This document shows, piece after piece, positions 56,259 through 64,000 of a DNA stretch of 64,000 bases. Numbering within the stretch: the first letter of the stretch is position 1; each line of letters starts with the position of its first letter. A model generated the notes under the pieces. It made no database searches. It saw only the letters and a program-made list of their open reading frames with translations, and was not told the origin of the DNA. Both the position numbers and the translations under genes were made by a program. This stretch comes from Planctomycetota bacterium. Its GTDB lineage: Bacteria; Planctomycetota; Phycisphaerae; UBA1845; PWPN01. Location of the stretch: the NCBI GenBank assembly GCA_022711465.1, contig JAKLEZ010000001.1, positions 372,001-436,000 on the forward strand, written 5' to 3'.

Positions 56259-57314
56259 TCAGGGTTTGGCGTCGAACCGGCAGACCGGATCGAAGAGTCT
56301 GGCCCGCATCCACTTGACCACGGCCCGGTCCTTGAGCAGAGCGACGCGCCAGACATCGCACTTGAATTTCTCGGTCCAATTGCTTTCGACACCGCGGCCC
56401 ATGCCCTCGAGCACGAGGAGGTCGATGTCGGCCGCGGCGGCGTTGCATTCCTCGCTGACCTGGCCGAGGTCGATCAGCGGTGTATCCCCGCCGGACGCCA
56501 CGGTGGTGAGCATTCCGCCGGTGACCAGCTTGCGCAATGCGGGATCGCGTCCGCTCAGATCGTCCAACAGGGGATCGAGTTCCGCAAGGGTGATGTCGTT
56601 CAAGGCGGGCTTGCTGTTGGGTGCGAGCACGACGCGGGTGCCGCAGAGGGCCATCTGCCGAGCCAGAGGAAGGATGCCGAGGACGATATCCGTGCCGGCG
56701 TTGTCCACGAAGAACATGGCCTTTCGCCACGCGTTTCGGGCCAGTCTCTCGCGTACCGCATCGGCATGGTCGACGAACCACGGCCGGGGTGGCACGTTTG
56801 CCAGAATGCGGAGGAAATCGACCTCCCCGCGCTGGTACATGGCAATGGTGTCCGGCGAACCGAGATCGAACATGTTGCCCGCCAGGATGCCGCGGAGCAG
56901 GAGGTCCCAGCGATCGGACGGGGGCGTGGCCTGCAGCTGGGCCACAATGCGGGGGTACAGCTCGGCCGCCAGGCGGTTTTCCCGGCGTTTAATGCCCTCG
57001 TAGGGGTCGGGGAATCCGTACTTGCTGACCAGCCGCTGGCGGAAGCGGGTCAGGTCGATGGTTTGCAGAACCCCGGCCTTCTCGGCTTCGGCTTGCAGGG
57101 CGGCCAGCTCGCGATCGTAGTCGACGCGAAACGCGCGCCACCGTTCCCCGAAGTTCTCGCCTGCCAGGTTGTCCTCGACGAGCTGCCGGTCGAAGCGTTC
57201 CGGGAAGGTCGCGAACAGGTTGAGCCAGTAGGCCGCGATTTCCGGATCGTCCATCACGTTCCAGTTCGAGACGCGGTATTGATCCGGATGCATGAGCTGG
57301 CAGAATACGGCCAT
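56259..57314 (-). CDS. DUF89 damage-control phosphatase family protein (ARMT1-like / PanK-associated type)
   Basis: 351 residues from the ATG at 57314. DUF89 proteins are metal-dependent phosphatases that clear damaged phosphometabolites (for example 4'-phosphopantetheine derivatives or sugar phosphates). The motifs seen are G-I-L-A-G-N-M-F-D-L-G (146-150), F-F-V-D-N-A-G-T-D-I (Asp204, Asn205, Asp209), A-P-N-S-K-P-A-L-N-D-I-T and the late E-G-M-G-R-G-V-E. The spacing resembles subfamily II, the type fused to pantothenate kinase in eukaryotes. It follows the thioesterase by 8 bases, so they are probably co-transcribed. Substrate inferred only. Confidence 0.82.
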   Translation of the reverse strand: MAVFCQLMHPDQYRVSNWNVMDDPEIAAYWLNLFATFPERFDRQLVEDNLAGENFGERWRAFRVDYDRELAALQAEAEKAGVLQTIDLTRFRQRLVSKYGFPDPYEGIKRRENRLAAELYPRIVAQLQATPPSDRWDLLLRGILAGNMFDLGSPDTIAMYQRGEVDFLRILANVPPRPWFVDHADAVRERLARNAWRKAMFFVDNAGTDIVLGILPLARQMALCGTRVVLAPNSKPALNDITLAELDPLLDDLSGRDPALRKLVTGGMLTTVASGGDTPLIDLGQVSEECNAAAADIDLLVLEGMGRGVESNWTEKFKCDVWRVALLKDRAVVKWMRARLFDPVCRFDAKP

Positions 57315-57322
57315 GTCGATCT

Positions 57323-57727
57323 CTAGTCCTGGTGTTGCCCGGCGATTTCGGGGGGGATGGGGATCACCTGCCCCTGGCGATCGACGCAGGCCAGCACGCT
57401 GGTCGCCTCGCACAGCAGCAGACCGTCACGGTACAGCTCGTACCGATGGTCGATTCTCGCCCGTCCCATGCGGCTGATTTGGACCTTCATCAGGAGGTCG
57501 TCGTCATACCGGGCTGGTCGGCGGAACCTGCACTCCACCTTGGCCACGACGAACAGAATGCCCTTGTCCTCCAGATCGCGGTAGCGGATTCCGGTCGAGC
57601 GGAGCAGCTCCGTCCGGGCCATTTCGAAGTACTCGAAGTACTTCGAGTGGTGAACGAAGCCCATTGGGTCGCACTCGGCGTAGCGGACCCGAATGGGGAT
57701 CTCGCAGGATATCATCTGATCGGCCAT
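57323..57727 (-). CDS. YbgC/4HBT-type acyl-CoA thioesterase
   Basis: 134 residues from the ATG at 57727; an ATG at 57763 and a GTG at 57772 would lengthen it. The hotdog-fold signature R-V-R-Y-A-E-C-D-P-M-G-F-V-H-H-S-K-Y-F-E-Y-F-E is textbook, with Asp20 as the likely catalytic residue. YbgC relatives hydrolyse short acyl-CoAs and associate with Tol-Pal genes, but no tol genes lie here. The coupling with a phosphopantetheine-type DUF89 phosphatase suggests a shared CoA metabolism role (inference). Confidence 0.9.
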   Translation of the reverse strand: MADQMISCEIPIRVRYAECDPMGFVHHSKYFEYFEMARTELLRSTGIRYRDLEDKGILFVVAKVECRFRRPARYDDDLLMKVQISRMGRARIDHRYELYRDGLLLCEATSVLACVDRQGQVIPIPPEIAGQHQD

Positions 57728-57822
57728 GCCCTCGGGTTCCTGGTGGACGATGAAAGCGGCCATGGTACTCACGATGGCCCACGAATCAATGGGGCCTGCC
57801 CCGATCCAGGGCCGCTTGGGGT

Positions 57823-57851
57823 TTGTCTTTGACCCGAGGCAGGGATATCAT
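57823..57851 (+). promoter_or_regulatory. Promoter for the DUF1573-redoxin gene
   Basis: TTGTCT (57823-57828), 17 bp, TATCAT (57846-57851), about 65 bases before the ATG at 57917. Confidence 0.6.
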
Positions 57852-57916
57852 GGACCTGCGGTCGAGCTTCATTTGGCCGACCGCCGATGGGTATCGGCCG
57901 AGTTGATCCTGGCAAC

Positions 57917-59563
57917 ATGAGGGTCGTGGCAATGTCAGCAGTCCGGTTCTGGAGCCGCGTTCGGTGGGCGGGTGGTCTCATTGCCCTGGGGGTGTGGACG
58001 AGTTGGGTGGTCGCCCAGGTGCCGGGAAGCGCGCCGGCGAGGGCTTTGAACGCGCCGTCCGCCACGCCTCCGGCCAATACCCGCCCGGTGATCACCGTGG
58101 ACAACGCGGTTCATGATTTCGGGACGAACTGGGCGGGGACGCGACTTGAGCACACCTTCAAGATCACCAATACCGGAAACGCGACGCTGGAGATCAGGGA
58201 AGTCCGCCCGGGCTGCAGCTGTGCCACCGCGGGGGCCTATCCCAAGTCGCTCCAGCCCGGCGAGACCGGTTCGTTCCCGCTCGTCCTCGACACCACCAGC
58301 ATCTACGGGCAGTACACGCGAACGCCGGTGATCGCCTCCAACGATCCCGCCACGCCGCAGCTCATGTTGCAGTTGAAGGGCACGGTCAAGCGCATCATCG
58401 AGGTCAGCCCACCGATGGCGTCGTTTGGCGTGGTGTACGGTGGCACACCGCAGACCCTGACGCTGAAGATCGTCAACAATGGTGAGGCGCCCCTGCAACT
58501 GGCTCTGGATCCTTTTGCATCGGCTGGACCGTTCCGGTTCGAGCTGACTGAGACGACGCCGGGCAAGGCGTTCGAGTTGAAGGTCACGGCGATGATGCCG
58601 TTCGACACGCCGGGGCTTAAGCGGACCGAGGGGCGACTGATGACCAATCTGGCCAGCCAGCGCGATCTCACCGTCATCGCCTCGCTGGTGGTCCGAGACC
58701 GCCTTGACGTGCAGCCGCCGTCGGTGATGGTGTACCCGCCGGCGGATCCGGCCGCAGCGATGACGACGATGACTCGCCTGTTGTCGTTCACCAACAGCGG
58801 TGCGGATCCGGTGAAGATCCTGGAGGTGAGTTCGGATGAGCCCCAGTTCAAGGTGAGCTTTCAGCCCCAGCTGGCCGGCAAGAACTACCTGGTTCGGATC
58901 GAGATGCCAGGCAACTACGCCGTTCCGCCCGAGGGGCGCAAGATCGTCATCAAGACCGACGACAAGACGAAACCGGTCCTGCACGTTCCGGTCATCAAGG
59001 CCTTCACGCCGACGGCGGCCACCCGGCCCGCGCCCGTCGCGTCGGCTCCGGTTGCACCCCGGTCGGCTCGCAGACCAGCGGAGCTGATGATCGGCCAGAA
59101 GGCACCGGATTTCAAGCTGACCACCGTGTCCGGCAAGTCCGCTTCTCCCGCGGATTTCAGTGGGAAGATCACCGTGCTCGATTTTGTCTCGTCACGCTGC
59201 GGCTATTGCAAAAGGCAGCTGCCGCGGGTGGAGACCCTGCGACCCAAGTACGAGGAGAAGGGTGTCCGGTACCTGATCGTCGGCGAGACCATGGGCAGAA
59301 ACGAGGAGACCAAGGAGATGCTCCAGGCGGTCCTCACTCAGCTCAACGTCAAGGCGGATTTCGCCATGGATGCGGGCAACACGGTCGGCCGGATGTTCCA
59401 AGCCACCGGCTATCCGACCATGGTGATCCTGGGGAAGACGGGGATGATCGAAGCGGTGAACATTGGCAACAAGGTTGACCTTGAGGATCTGATGAAAGGC
59501 CAGCTTGACGCGCTCCTCGACGGGAAAGCGATTCCCGACAAGTTCCTGCCACCCAAGGGATGA
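57917..59563 (+). CDS. DUF1573 repeat protein fused to a thioredoxin-like (TlpA/AhpC-type) domain
   Basis: 548 residues from ATG 57917 (57932 is an alternative). A signal-anchor helix (about 17-34) precedes a DUF1573 Ig-like domain with its Cys pair C-S-C (Cys100, Cys102), then two further beta-sandwich units (about 155-350), a Pro/Ala linker and a C-terminal redoxin domain: G-Q-K-A-P-D-F-K-L then active-site C-G-Y-C (Cys428, Cys431) and cis-Pro in T-G-Y-P-T. Probably a periplasmic disulfide reductase or oxidase carried on an Ig-like stalk. DUF1573 proteins are very frequent in planctomycetes. Partner not evident. Confidence 0.87.
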   Translation: MRVVAMSAVRFWSRVRWAGGLIALGVWTSWVVAQVPGSAPARALNAPSATPPANTRPVITVDNAVHDFGTNWAGTRLEHTFKITNTGNATLEIREVRPGCSCATAGAYPKSLQPGETGSFPLVLDTTSIYGQYTRTPVIASNDPATPQLMLQLKGTVKRIIEVSPPMASFGVVYGGTPQTLTLKIVNNGEAPLQLALDPFASAGPFRFELTETTPGKAFELKVTAMMPFDTPGLKRTEGRLMTNLASQRDLTVIASLVVRDRLDVQPPSVMVYPPADPAAAMTTMTRLLSFTNSGADPVKILEVSSDEPQFKVSFQPQLAGKNYLVRIEMPGNYAVPPEGRKIVIKTDDKTKPVLHVPVIKAFTPTAATRPAPVASAPVAPRSARRPAELMIGQKAPDFKLTTVSGKSASPADFSGKITVLDFVSSRCGYCKRQLPRVETLRPKYEEKGVRYLIVGETMGRNEETKEMLQAVLTQLNVKADFAMDAGNTVGRMFQATGYPTMVILGKTGMIEAVNIGNKVDLEDLMKGQLDALLDGKAIPDKFLPPKG

Positions 59564-59644
59564 GCAGCCGCGATGGGCATTCCGCCATGAGCATGCCGCG
59601 AGGGCGCAAGGCAGACTGTTGACCCCCCCGCATGGAGTCCGGAC

Positions 59645-60199
59645 ATGGGCCGAGTTCCAGATCGCCTGCTTCCCCAGGATAGCCTTGTGCTGGTCGTCGA
59701 CTACCAGGACAAGCTCCTGCCAGCCATCCATGAGGCTGAGGCCTGCGTGGCGGCGGCAAGGAAGCTGATCAGCGCTGCCCGGGTGCTCGATGTGCCCATG
59801 CTGATCACCGAACAGTACCCGGCGGGTCTGGGCCGGACCTGTGCCGCTCTGCTCGAGGCACTTGCGGGCGTACCCGTGGTGGAGAAGACCCTGTTCAGTG
59901 CCTGTGTGCCGGAGGTGCTCGACCGACTGACCAAGTGGGCCCGACCGAGCATCATCGTGATCGGCATCGAGGCCCACGTCTGCGTGCAGCAAAGTGTTCT
60001 CGACCTTCTTCGCCTGGGCTACACGGTCCATCTCTGCGCCGACGCGACCGGTTCTCGCCACCCCCTGGACCGCGATCTGGCGATCGCCCGGATGCGGCAG
60101 GCTGGGGCGATCGTCACCAGCGTGGAAAGCGCGATCTTCGAACTGCTGGGCCAGGCGGGGACGGATCCTTTCAAGAGCGTGCTGAAGATCGTGAAGTGA
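59645..60199 (+). CDS. Isochorismatase-family cysteine hydrolase
   Basis: 184 residues, ATG 59645 with GGAG seven bases upstream. The catalytic triad is visible: Asp19 in V-V-D-Y-Q-D, Lys81 in V-E-K-T-L-F-S-A-C and Cys113 in G-I-E-A-H-V-C-V-Q-Q-S, a cis-peptide motif of the family. Length and motifs are YcaC-like. Substrates in this family are isochorismate, nicotinamide, N-carbamoyl amides and others; this one cannot be assigned. It follows the DUF1573 gene on the same strand by 81 bases and may share its transcript. Confidence 0.9.
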   Translation: MGRVPDRLLPQDSLVLVVDYQDKLLPAIHEAEACVAAARKLISAARVLDVPMLITEQYPAGLGRTCAALLEALAGVPVVEKTLFSACVPEVLDRLTKWARPSIIVIGIEAHVCVQQSVLDLLRLGYTVHLCADATGSRHPLDRDLAIARMRQAGAIVTSVESAIFELLGQAGTDPFKSVLKIVK

Positions 60200-60394
60200 T
60201 GGCTCCTCGTCCCCGGGATGCACGGCAGCTCGGCGTCCGGGCATAGCGGGTCCTGGTGATTCCCGGACCTTGGTGTGAGAGAGGGGGGTGTACGGTCAGG
60301 CTTTACGCTGGTATTGACCGAATCCGGCGAAAAGTCGATCATGTCTCTGGGGTTAAAACCCCCGGGAACCACAGGGAGCACCTGGGCATCTAAG

Positions 60395-61018
60395 ATGGCG
60401 AAGGATAGCACGCTGCCGGCCGCCGTGGGCCTCTCGGTTGACGAGAAGGCACTGGTAGAGCAGGCACGCGCGGGTGATATGGGGGCCTTCAGCCGCCTGG
60501 TGGGCAAGTACCAGGAACGGATCGTCAATACCTGCTGGCGTGTCTGCGGGAACAAGGACGATGCCGAGGACCTGGCCCAGGAGGCGATTCTGAAGGCGTT
60601 GGAAGCGATCGGCTCATTTCAGCAGCGAGCGGCCTTCTACACCTGGCTGTTCCGCATCGCGGTGAACGTGTCGATCGCCCATCGCCGCAAGGCGGCCCGA
60701 GCACCCAAGCTGGCTCTGCACGCCGGCGACGGCGAATGGGGTGGCGATCATCAGGCGGCCAGGCTGGTGGGCCACGCGTCTCGGGAGGTGACGGACCCAC
60801 TCGCCAGACTGTCGGCGCGTGAGGTGGAGCGCAAGCTGGCCGAGGGACTGGAACAGCTCGATGACGATCACCGGGCGGTGATCGTACTGCGTGATATCGA
60901 AGGGTTCGACTATCGGCAGATCGGGGAGATCCTCGACCTGCCGGCGGGAACGGTGAGATCGCGGATTCACCGGGCCAGATTGGAGCTGAAGGAGTACTTG
61001 AGACCGCTGGTGGAGTGA
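60395..61018 (+). CDS. ECF-type RNA polymerase sigma factor
   Basis: 207 residues from the ATG at 60395 (60341 is an alternative). Region 2: D-M-G-A-F-S-R-L-V-G-K-Y-Q-E-R-I-V-N (28-45), D-A-E-D-L-A-Q-E-A-I-L-K-A and the -10-binding F-Y-T-W-L-F-R-I-A-V-N. Region 4: R-A-V-I-V-L-R-D-I-E-G-F-D-Y-R-Q-I-G-E-I-L-D-L-P-A-G-T-V-R-S-R-I-H-R-A-R, the -35 helix-turn-helix. A Gly/His-rich insert separates them. The next gene is its probable anti-sigma factor. A TTGACC (60316-60321), 17 bp, GATCAT element precedes the start by about 50 bases and may be autoregulated. Confidence 0.93.
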   Translation: MAKDSTLPAAVGLSVDEKALVEQARAGDMGAFSRLVGKYQERIVNTCWRVCGNKDDAEDLAQEAILKALEAIGSFQQRAAFYTWLFRIAVNVSIAHRRKAARAPKLALHAGDGEWGGDHQAARLVGHASREVTDPLARLSAREVERKLAEGLEQLDDDHRAVIVLRDIEGFDYRQIGEILDLPAGTVRSRIHRARLELKEYLRPLVE

Positions 61019-61050
61019 GGTGAGTCTGGGAGTAGCGCTGGTTGAGTGAC

Positions 61051-62949
61051 ATGGATCCGAAGCGACGCCAATATCTGGAAGCCCAGCTTTCGGCCTACCT
61101 TGACGGAGAACTGGCCGCTGCGGAGCGGACCGAGGTCGAGGATTTCCTGGCCGTCGACGCCGACGCCCGCAAGCTGCTGGTGGAGCTGGAGGAGATCGCG
61201 GCCGGCCTGAGGGCTCTGCCGCGGGCCAGGGTGTCACCGGATCTGATGGAAGGGCTGCGGAGCCGGCTGGAGCGGCGGGCGTTGCTGGGCGACCGGCCTT
61301 CGAAGGCGCCGCCGGTGACCACGATTCCGTTCAGCGGGCGGTGGCTGGCGGCGGCGGCGGTGATGGCGATGATGGTCACCGCCGGCTACGTCATGTGGTC
61401 GATCCGATCGCCTGAGCCAGACTTTCCCACTAAAGAGTACGTTATGGTAGAATCGGCGAATCGCCCGGTCCAGCGGTCGGCAGACGGCAAGGGCCCGGAG
61501 CCGGCTGCGCCATCGGTGCGGCGTGGGCAGGAGAAGGCGGACAAGTCTGCCTCGGCCGGACGCGGGGCCGCCCCGGGCTATGTGGCCGGTGATCGAACGC
61601 TCGAACCGCCGACCGGTTTGCCGCCGGCGGCATCCTCGGACAAGGGCGACAGCACGCTCGCCGCCGTGCCTCAGTCCGCGGGCAGCGCCGCCGGCTCAGC
61701 ATCAAGTCCGACGTTCGGCGGAATCCAGCCCTCACCGACAAGGACGATCGACGTTGGCACGACCGAGCAGGAACACGACAGCAGCATTGTGCTCGATCAT
61801 GCCGCTCAAGGTGAGCAGGCCGCCTTGGCAGAACGCGTTGCGAGGTTGCCCCGGAGGCCGGACAAGGAGCAGGTCAGAGTCGCCCTCGACGATGAGACCG
61901 CCAGTTCGACCGGGAATGAGGGCGATGCGGCGGCGGTGCGAACCTCGAAGGGAGTTCCGACGGAGGGTCGTTATCGCGGTCGAATGGCGGTGGAGGCTAC
62001 CCAGCCGGCCGCGCTGCGGCCGACGATGGTCGCACAGGCCGAGAAAATGAAGCACCAGCCCGAGCGAGCAGCGCCGCGAAGGGAAGATGCGGCGCCGTCC
62101 GCACCGGCTCTCGCCAAGGCTGACCTGATCCCGCAAGTGGCCGAGGCAGAGAAGCCAGGCGACGGCCGGGGAGCCAGGATCCTGAACAGGGTCATAGGTG
62201 CTGGTGGCGGCGTATCCGGTCCGCCCGCCGAACCGGCCACGGTACCCGAGTCGACGGGCGTGGCGGCGGGTACGACGCGGGAGGTGGCGGACGTTGCGGG
62301 TGGGCGCCGACGAACGCCGGCCCGGCAAGGTGTCGACCTCAAGGAGGCCTTCGTCGGCGAACCAAGCCATCACCGGGACAAGAGTGCCGGCGGCGGTTTT
62401 GGCGGCATGGGCGGCGCCGGTGCGCAGCCGGCTGACCACGGCAGAAGTGGCGGTAGGTTCGGGAGCTTCGGCAGAGTCACCGGCGACGCCGCGTACGATG
62501 CTGGTGCTGAGGTGAAGGACCGTGCCGGCACCTTGGGTCTCTCCTTCGCCGACAGCGACGTCGCGGAGCGGTTCTTGTTCGCGGCGCCGACGCCGGGCGA
62601 ACCTCCGTGGCGACCGGACACCAACGCCGCACCTCAGGGCGTTTTCCGATCACTGTGGCCGACAGGGTATGCGGCGGGCAAGTGGCACATCTTCGACCCG
62701 CAGAACGCCGCCACGACAGGGCAAGCCCCAGGAGCCTCTGCGGGCGAGTCCGGCCGAGCGCTAACCGGCGACGTCTACAGCGATGTCCAAGCTGGCGGTC
62801 AAGCCACCGACCGGCGAACGCCGGAGGCCGGGAGTGGCGTCGTGAGGGCCACCGGCCAGCCGACGACTCAACCCACCAGCGCCCCTGCCACCGCCCCGAC
62901 CTCGCAGCCGACGAGTCCCCCCGATGTCGCACCCCAGTCATCCAGGTAG
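61051..62949 (+). CDS. Transmembrane anti-sigma factor without zinc ligands, with long disordered tail
   Basis: 632 residues from ATG 61051 (TTG at 61042 possible). Residues 1-60 match the anti-sigma helix bundle (L-S-A-Y-L-D-G-E-L-x-x-x-E-R-x-x-V-E-D-F-L) but lack the H-x3-C-x2-C zinc ligands. A single membrane helix is at 97-118. The remaining 500 residues are low-complexity (Ala, Pro, Gly, Arg, Thr), Gly-rich near 450-480 and with T-Q-P-T-S repeats at the C-terminus. It probably binds the sigma factor at the cytoplasmic face, and the long periplasmic part may sense or tether to the cell wall. It lies 32 bases after the sigma gene. Confidence 0.78.
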   Translation: MDPKRRQYLEAQLSAYLDGELAAAERTEVEDFLAVDADARKLLVELEEIAAGLRALPRARVSPDLMEGLRSRLERRALLGDRPSKAPPVTTIPFSGRWLAAAAVMAMMVTAGYVMWSIRSPEPDFPTKEYVMVESANRPVQRSADGKGPEPAAPSVRRGQEKADKSASAGRGAAPGYVAGDRTLEPPTGLPPAASSDKGDSTLAAVPQSAGSAAGSASSPTFGGIQPSPTRTIDVGTTEQEHDSSIVLDHAAQGEQAALAERVARLPRRPDKEQVRVALDDETASSTGNEGDAAAVRTSKGVPTEGRYRGRMAVEATQPAALRPTMVAQAEKMKHQPERAAPRREDAAPSAPALAKADLIPQVAEAEKPGDGRGARILNRVIGAGGGVSGPPAEPATVPESTGVAAGTTREVADVAGGRRRTPARQGVDLKEAFVGEPSHHRDKSAGGGFGGMGGAGAQPADHGRSGGRFGSFGRVTGDAAYDAGAEVKDRAGTLGLSFADSDVAERFLFAAPTPGEPPWRPDTNAAPQGVFRSLWPTGYAAGKWHIFDPQNAATTGQAPGASAGESGRALTGDVYSDVQAGGQATDRRTPEAGSGVVRATGQPTTQPTSAPATAPTSQPTSPPDVAPQSSR

Positions 62950-63022
62950 CGACACCCCCTTTGGGCAAGCTGCGGCCCCTGCGTGGTTGCGGCGTGTTGA
63001 GGTTTCCCCGCGGTTCTGGCTC

Positions 63023-64000
63023 CTATCCCCTCAACTGCTCGAACTTGCGATAGGGCGGGTCCCATCGTCCGGGCTCGTTTGGCTCGTAAACGGCAACCTC
63101 GAACGAGCGGCGAATGAGTTGCCGGGCGGCCTTGAGATCGGGCAGTACCCCGGTGGCTACGGCCTGGACGGCGATGTTGCCTGCAGCCGTTGCCTCAACC
63201 GGCCCGGCCACGATCGTCCGTCCGGTGGCGTCCGCCGCCCACTGGCAGAGGTGCTTGTTTTGGATGCCGCCGCCGACGATGTGAATGACTTCGGCTTTGC
63301 GGCCGGTGCACGACTCGATCCGACCGAGGGTCTGGCGGTAGGTCATGGCCAGGCTCTCCAGACAGATGCGCACGAATTGGCCGGGCGACTCGGGCACGCG
63401 CTGGCCGGTCTTGCGGCAGTACTCGGCGATTCGGGTGGGCATGTCGCCCGGGGCGAGGAATGAAGGAGCGTCCGGGTCGAGAATGGCGAGATACGGTTCG
63501 GCCTTGCCGGCCAGGTCGGCCAGCTCGGCGTAGCTGTAGGCTCTGCCCGCTCGCTCCCAGGTCCGCCGGCATTCCTGGACCAGCCAGAGTCCCATAATGT
63601 TTTTGAGGAACCGGTAGGTCCCGGCCACGCCACCCTCGTTGGTGAAGTTGAAGCGAAGCGACTGCTCGTTGATGATCGGCTGGGGCACTTCCATGCCCAT
63701 CAGCGACCAGGTGCCCGAGCTGAGGAAGGCCCAGCTCTTCTCCCCCACCGCCGGGACGGCGGCCACGGCCGATCCGGTGTCGTGCTGGGCCGGGGCGATC
63801 ATGGGCACGTTGTCCACGCCGGTCTCCTCACGGATCTCCTGGCGAAGCGGCCCGAGCACGGTGCCGGGCGGGACGACTTCGCCGAAGATCCTGGTTGGGA
63901 TGTCCAGCCTTTGGATCAGGGGTGTGGCCCAACCTTCCTTGCGCGGATCGTAGGCCTGGGTGGTGGTGGCGTCGGTGAACTCGCAGCACTTGCGGCCGGT
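63023..64000 (-). CDS. rhaB: Rhamnulokinase, C-terminal part (cut by the window edge)
   Basis: FGGY-family sugar kinase phosphorylating L-rhamnulose. The frame is open to the right edge, so only about 325 C-terminal residues are seen; the normal length is about 480. E-F-T-D-A-T-T-T-Q-A-Y-D at the edge, S-S-G-T-W-S-L-M-G, and G-G-G-I-Q-N-K-H-L-C-Q-W-A-A-D-A-T-G-R-T with V-E-A-T-A-A-G-N are the rhamnulokinase ATP and substrate signatures. GTG at 63859 is internal, not the start. It converges with the anti-sigma gene. The expected rhaA/rhaD genes would be beyond the edge. Confidence 0.9.
   Translation of the reverse strand, partial: TGRKCCEFTDATTTQAYDPRKEGWATPLIQRLDIPTRIFGEVVPPGTVLGPLRQEIREETGVDNVPMIAPAQHDTGSAVAAVPAVGEKSWAFLSSGTWSLMGMEVPQPIINEQSLRFNFTNEGGVAGTYRFLKNIMGLWLVQECRRTWERAGRAYSYAELADLAGKAEPYLAILDPDAPSFLAPGDMPTRIAEYCRKTGQRVPESPGQFVRICLESLAMTYRQTLGRIESCTGRKAEVIHIVGGGIQNKHLCQWAADATGRTIVAGPVEATAAGNIAVQAVATGVLPDLKAARQLIRRSFEVAVYEPNEPGRWDPPYRKFEQLRG

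Noticed and set aside
60341..60394. Longer start for the sigma factor at 60341
   Set aside because: It would add 18 residues without similarity and lies directly at a possible -10 element; kept only as an alternative.

Overview
The window reads as chromosomal DNA of a GC-rich (about two thirds GC by eye) member of the Planctomycetota, most likely close to the class Phycisphaerae. The signs are two PEP-CTERM-type surface proteins, dockerin-like and EF-hand C-termini on secreted proteins, a Cys-rich D-C-N-x-N-x-I-P-D repeat (thrombospondin-3 style) inside an FG-GAP protein, a C-R-N-C-x-Y-N-L-T-G-L / C-P-E-C-G zinc ribbon protein, several Tat-exported periplasmic enzymes, DUF1573 proteins and an enlarged UvrA of the kind known from the related Chlamydiae. 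I saw no rRNA, tRNA, CRISPR array, prophage or insertion sequence. The taxonomy is inferred from gene style, not from a marker tree.

Layout. 0-5.9 kb: a zinc-ribbon membrane protein, then, on the minus strand, a glmM-type phosphohexomutase coupled to a secreted duplicated-domain protein, prfA and rpmE with a strong hairpin terminator between them. 5.9-14.5 kb: minus-strand housekeeping genes: a GxDLY/SGNH lipoprotein esterase, an M42 aminopeptidase, ilvE, the overlapping set lysS-lolC-lolD, and tsaD. 14.7-24.5 kb: an accessory stretch with an atypical SDR, a PEP-CTERM protein, a PhnD-like lipoprotein, rplU (without rpmA), a 1.4-kb gene-free gap, a dockerin protein, a Tat metallophosphoesterase and a small lipoprotein with a textbook promoter and terminator. 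24.5-31.6 kb: a two-gene UvrA locus that holds four UvrA half-molecules split 1+3, the long gene ending in an unrecognised duplicated domain. 31.7-36.1 kb: a tiny Asp/His/Cys-rich exported peptide, a DUF58 protein, surE, a degenerate HAD protein and a Gfo/Idh/MocA dehydrogenase. 36.1-42.9 kb: REP-like double hairpins, a HAF-repeat PEP-CTERM protein with an abnormal tail, a GT2 glycosyltransferase coupled to a YfhO-type membrane protein, and an orphan CpaE/TadZ ATPase. 43.2-48.1 kb: an FG-GAP/dockerin surface protein with a long structured leader and a Tat alkaline phosphatase. 48.2-51.3 kb: the uvrB-nadC operon. 51.4-64 kb: a Tat FAD oxidoreductase diverging from a large TPR lipoprotein, a DUF89 phosphatase with a YbgC-like thioesterase, a DUF1573-thioredoxin fusion, an isochorismatase-family hydrolase, an ECF sigma factor with a membrane anti-sigma partner, and the C-terminal part of a rhamnulokinase running off the right edge.

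How the genes work together. Translation (prfA, rpmE, rplU, lysS, tsaD), nucleotide excision repair (two uvrA genes and uvrB, NadC supplying NAD), lipoprotein trafficking (LolCD next to many lipoproteins) and periplasmic catabolism (phosphatases, esterase, FAD oxidoreductase, PhnD-like binding protein, rhamnulokinase) are mixed rather than arranged in one pathway. The most unusual features are the 1+3 split UvrA locus with its C-terminal extension, three promoters placed so close to ATG codons that the messages should be leaderless or nearly so (lysS, surE and the HAD gene), and a pair of abutting perfect 16-bp palindromes over the HAD promoter.
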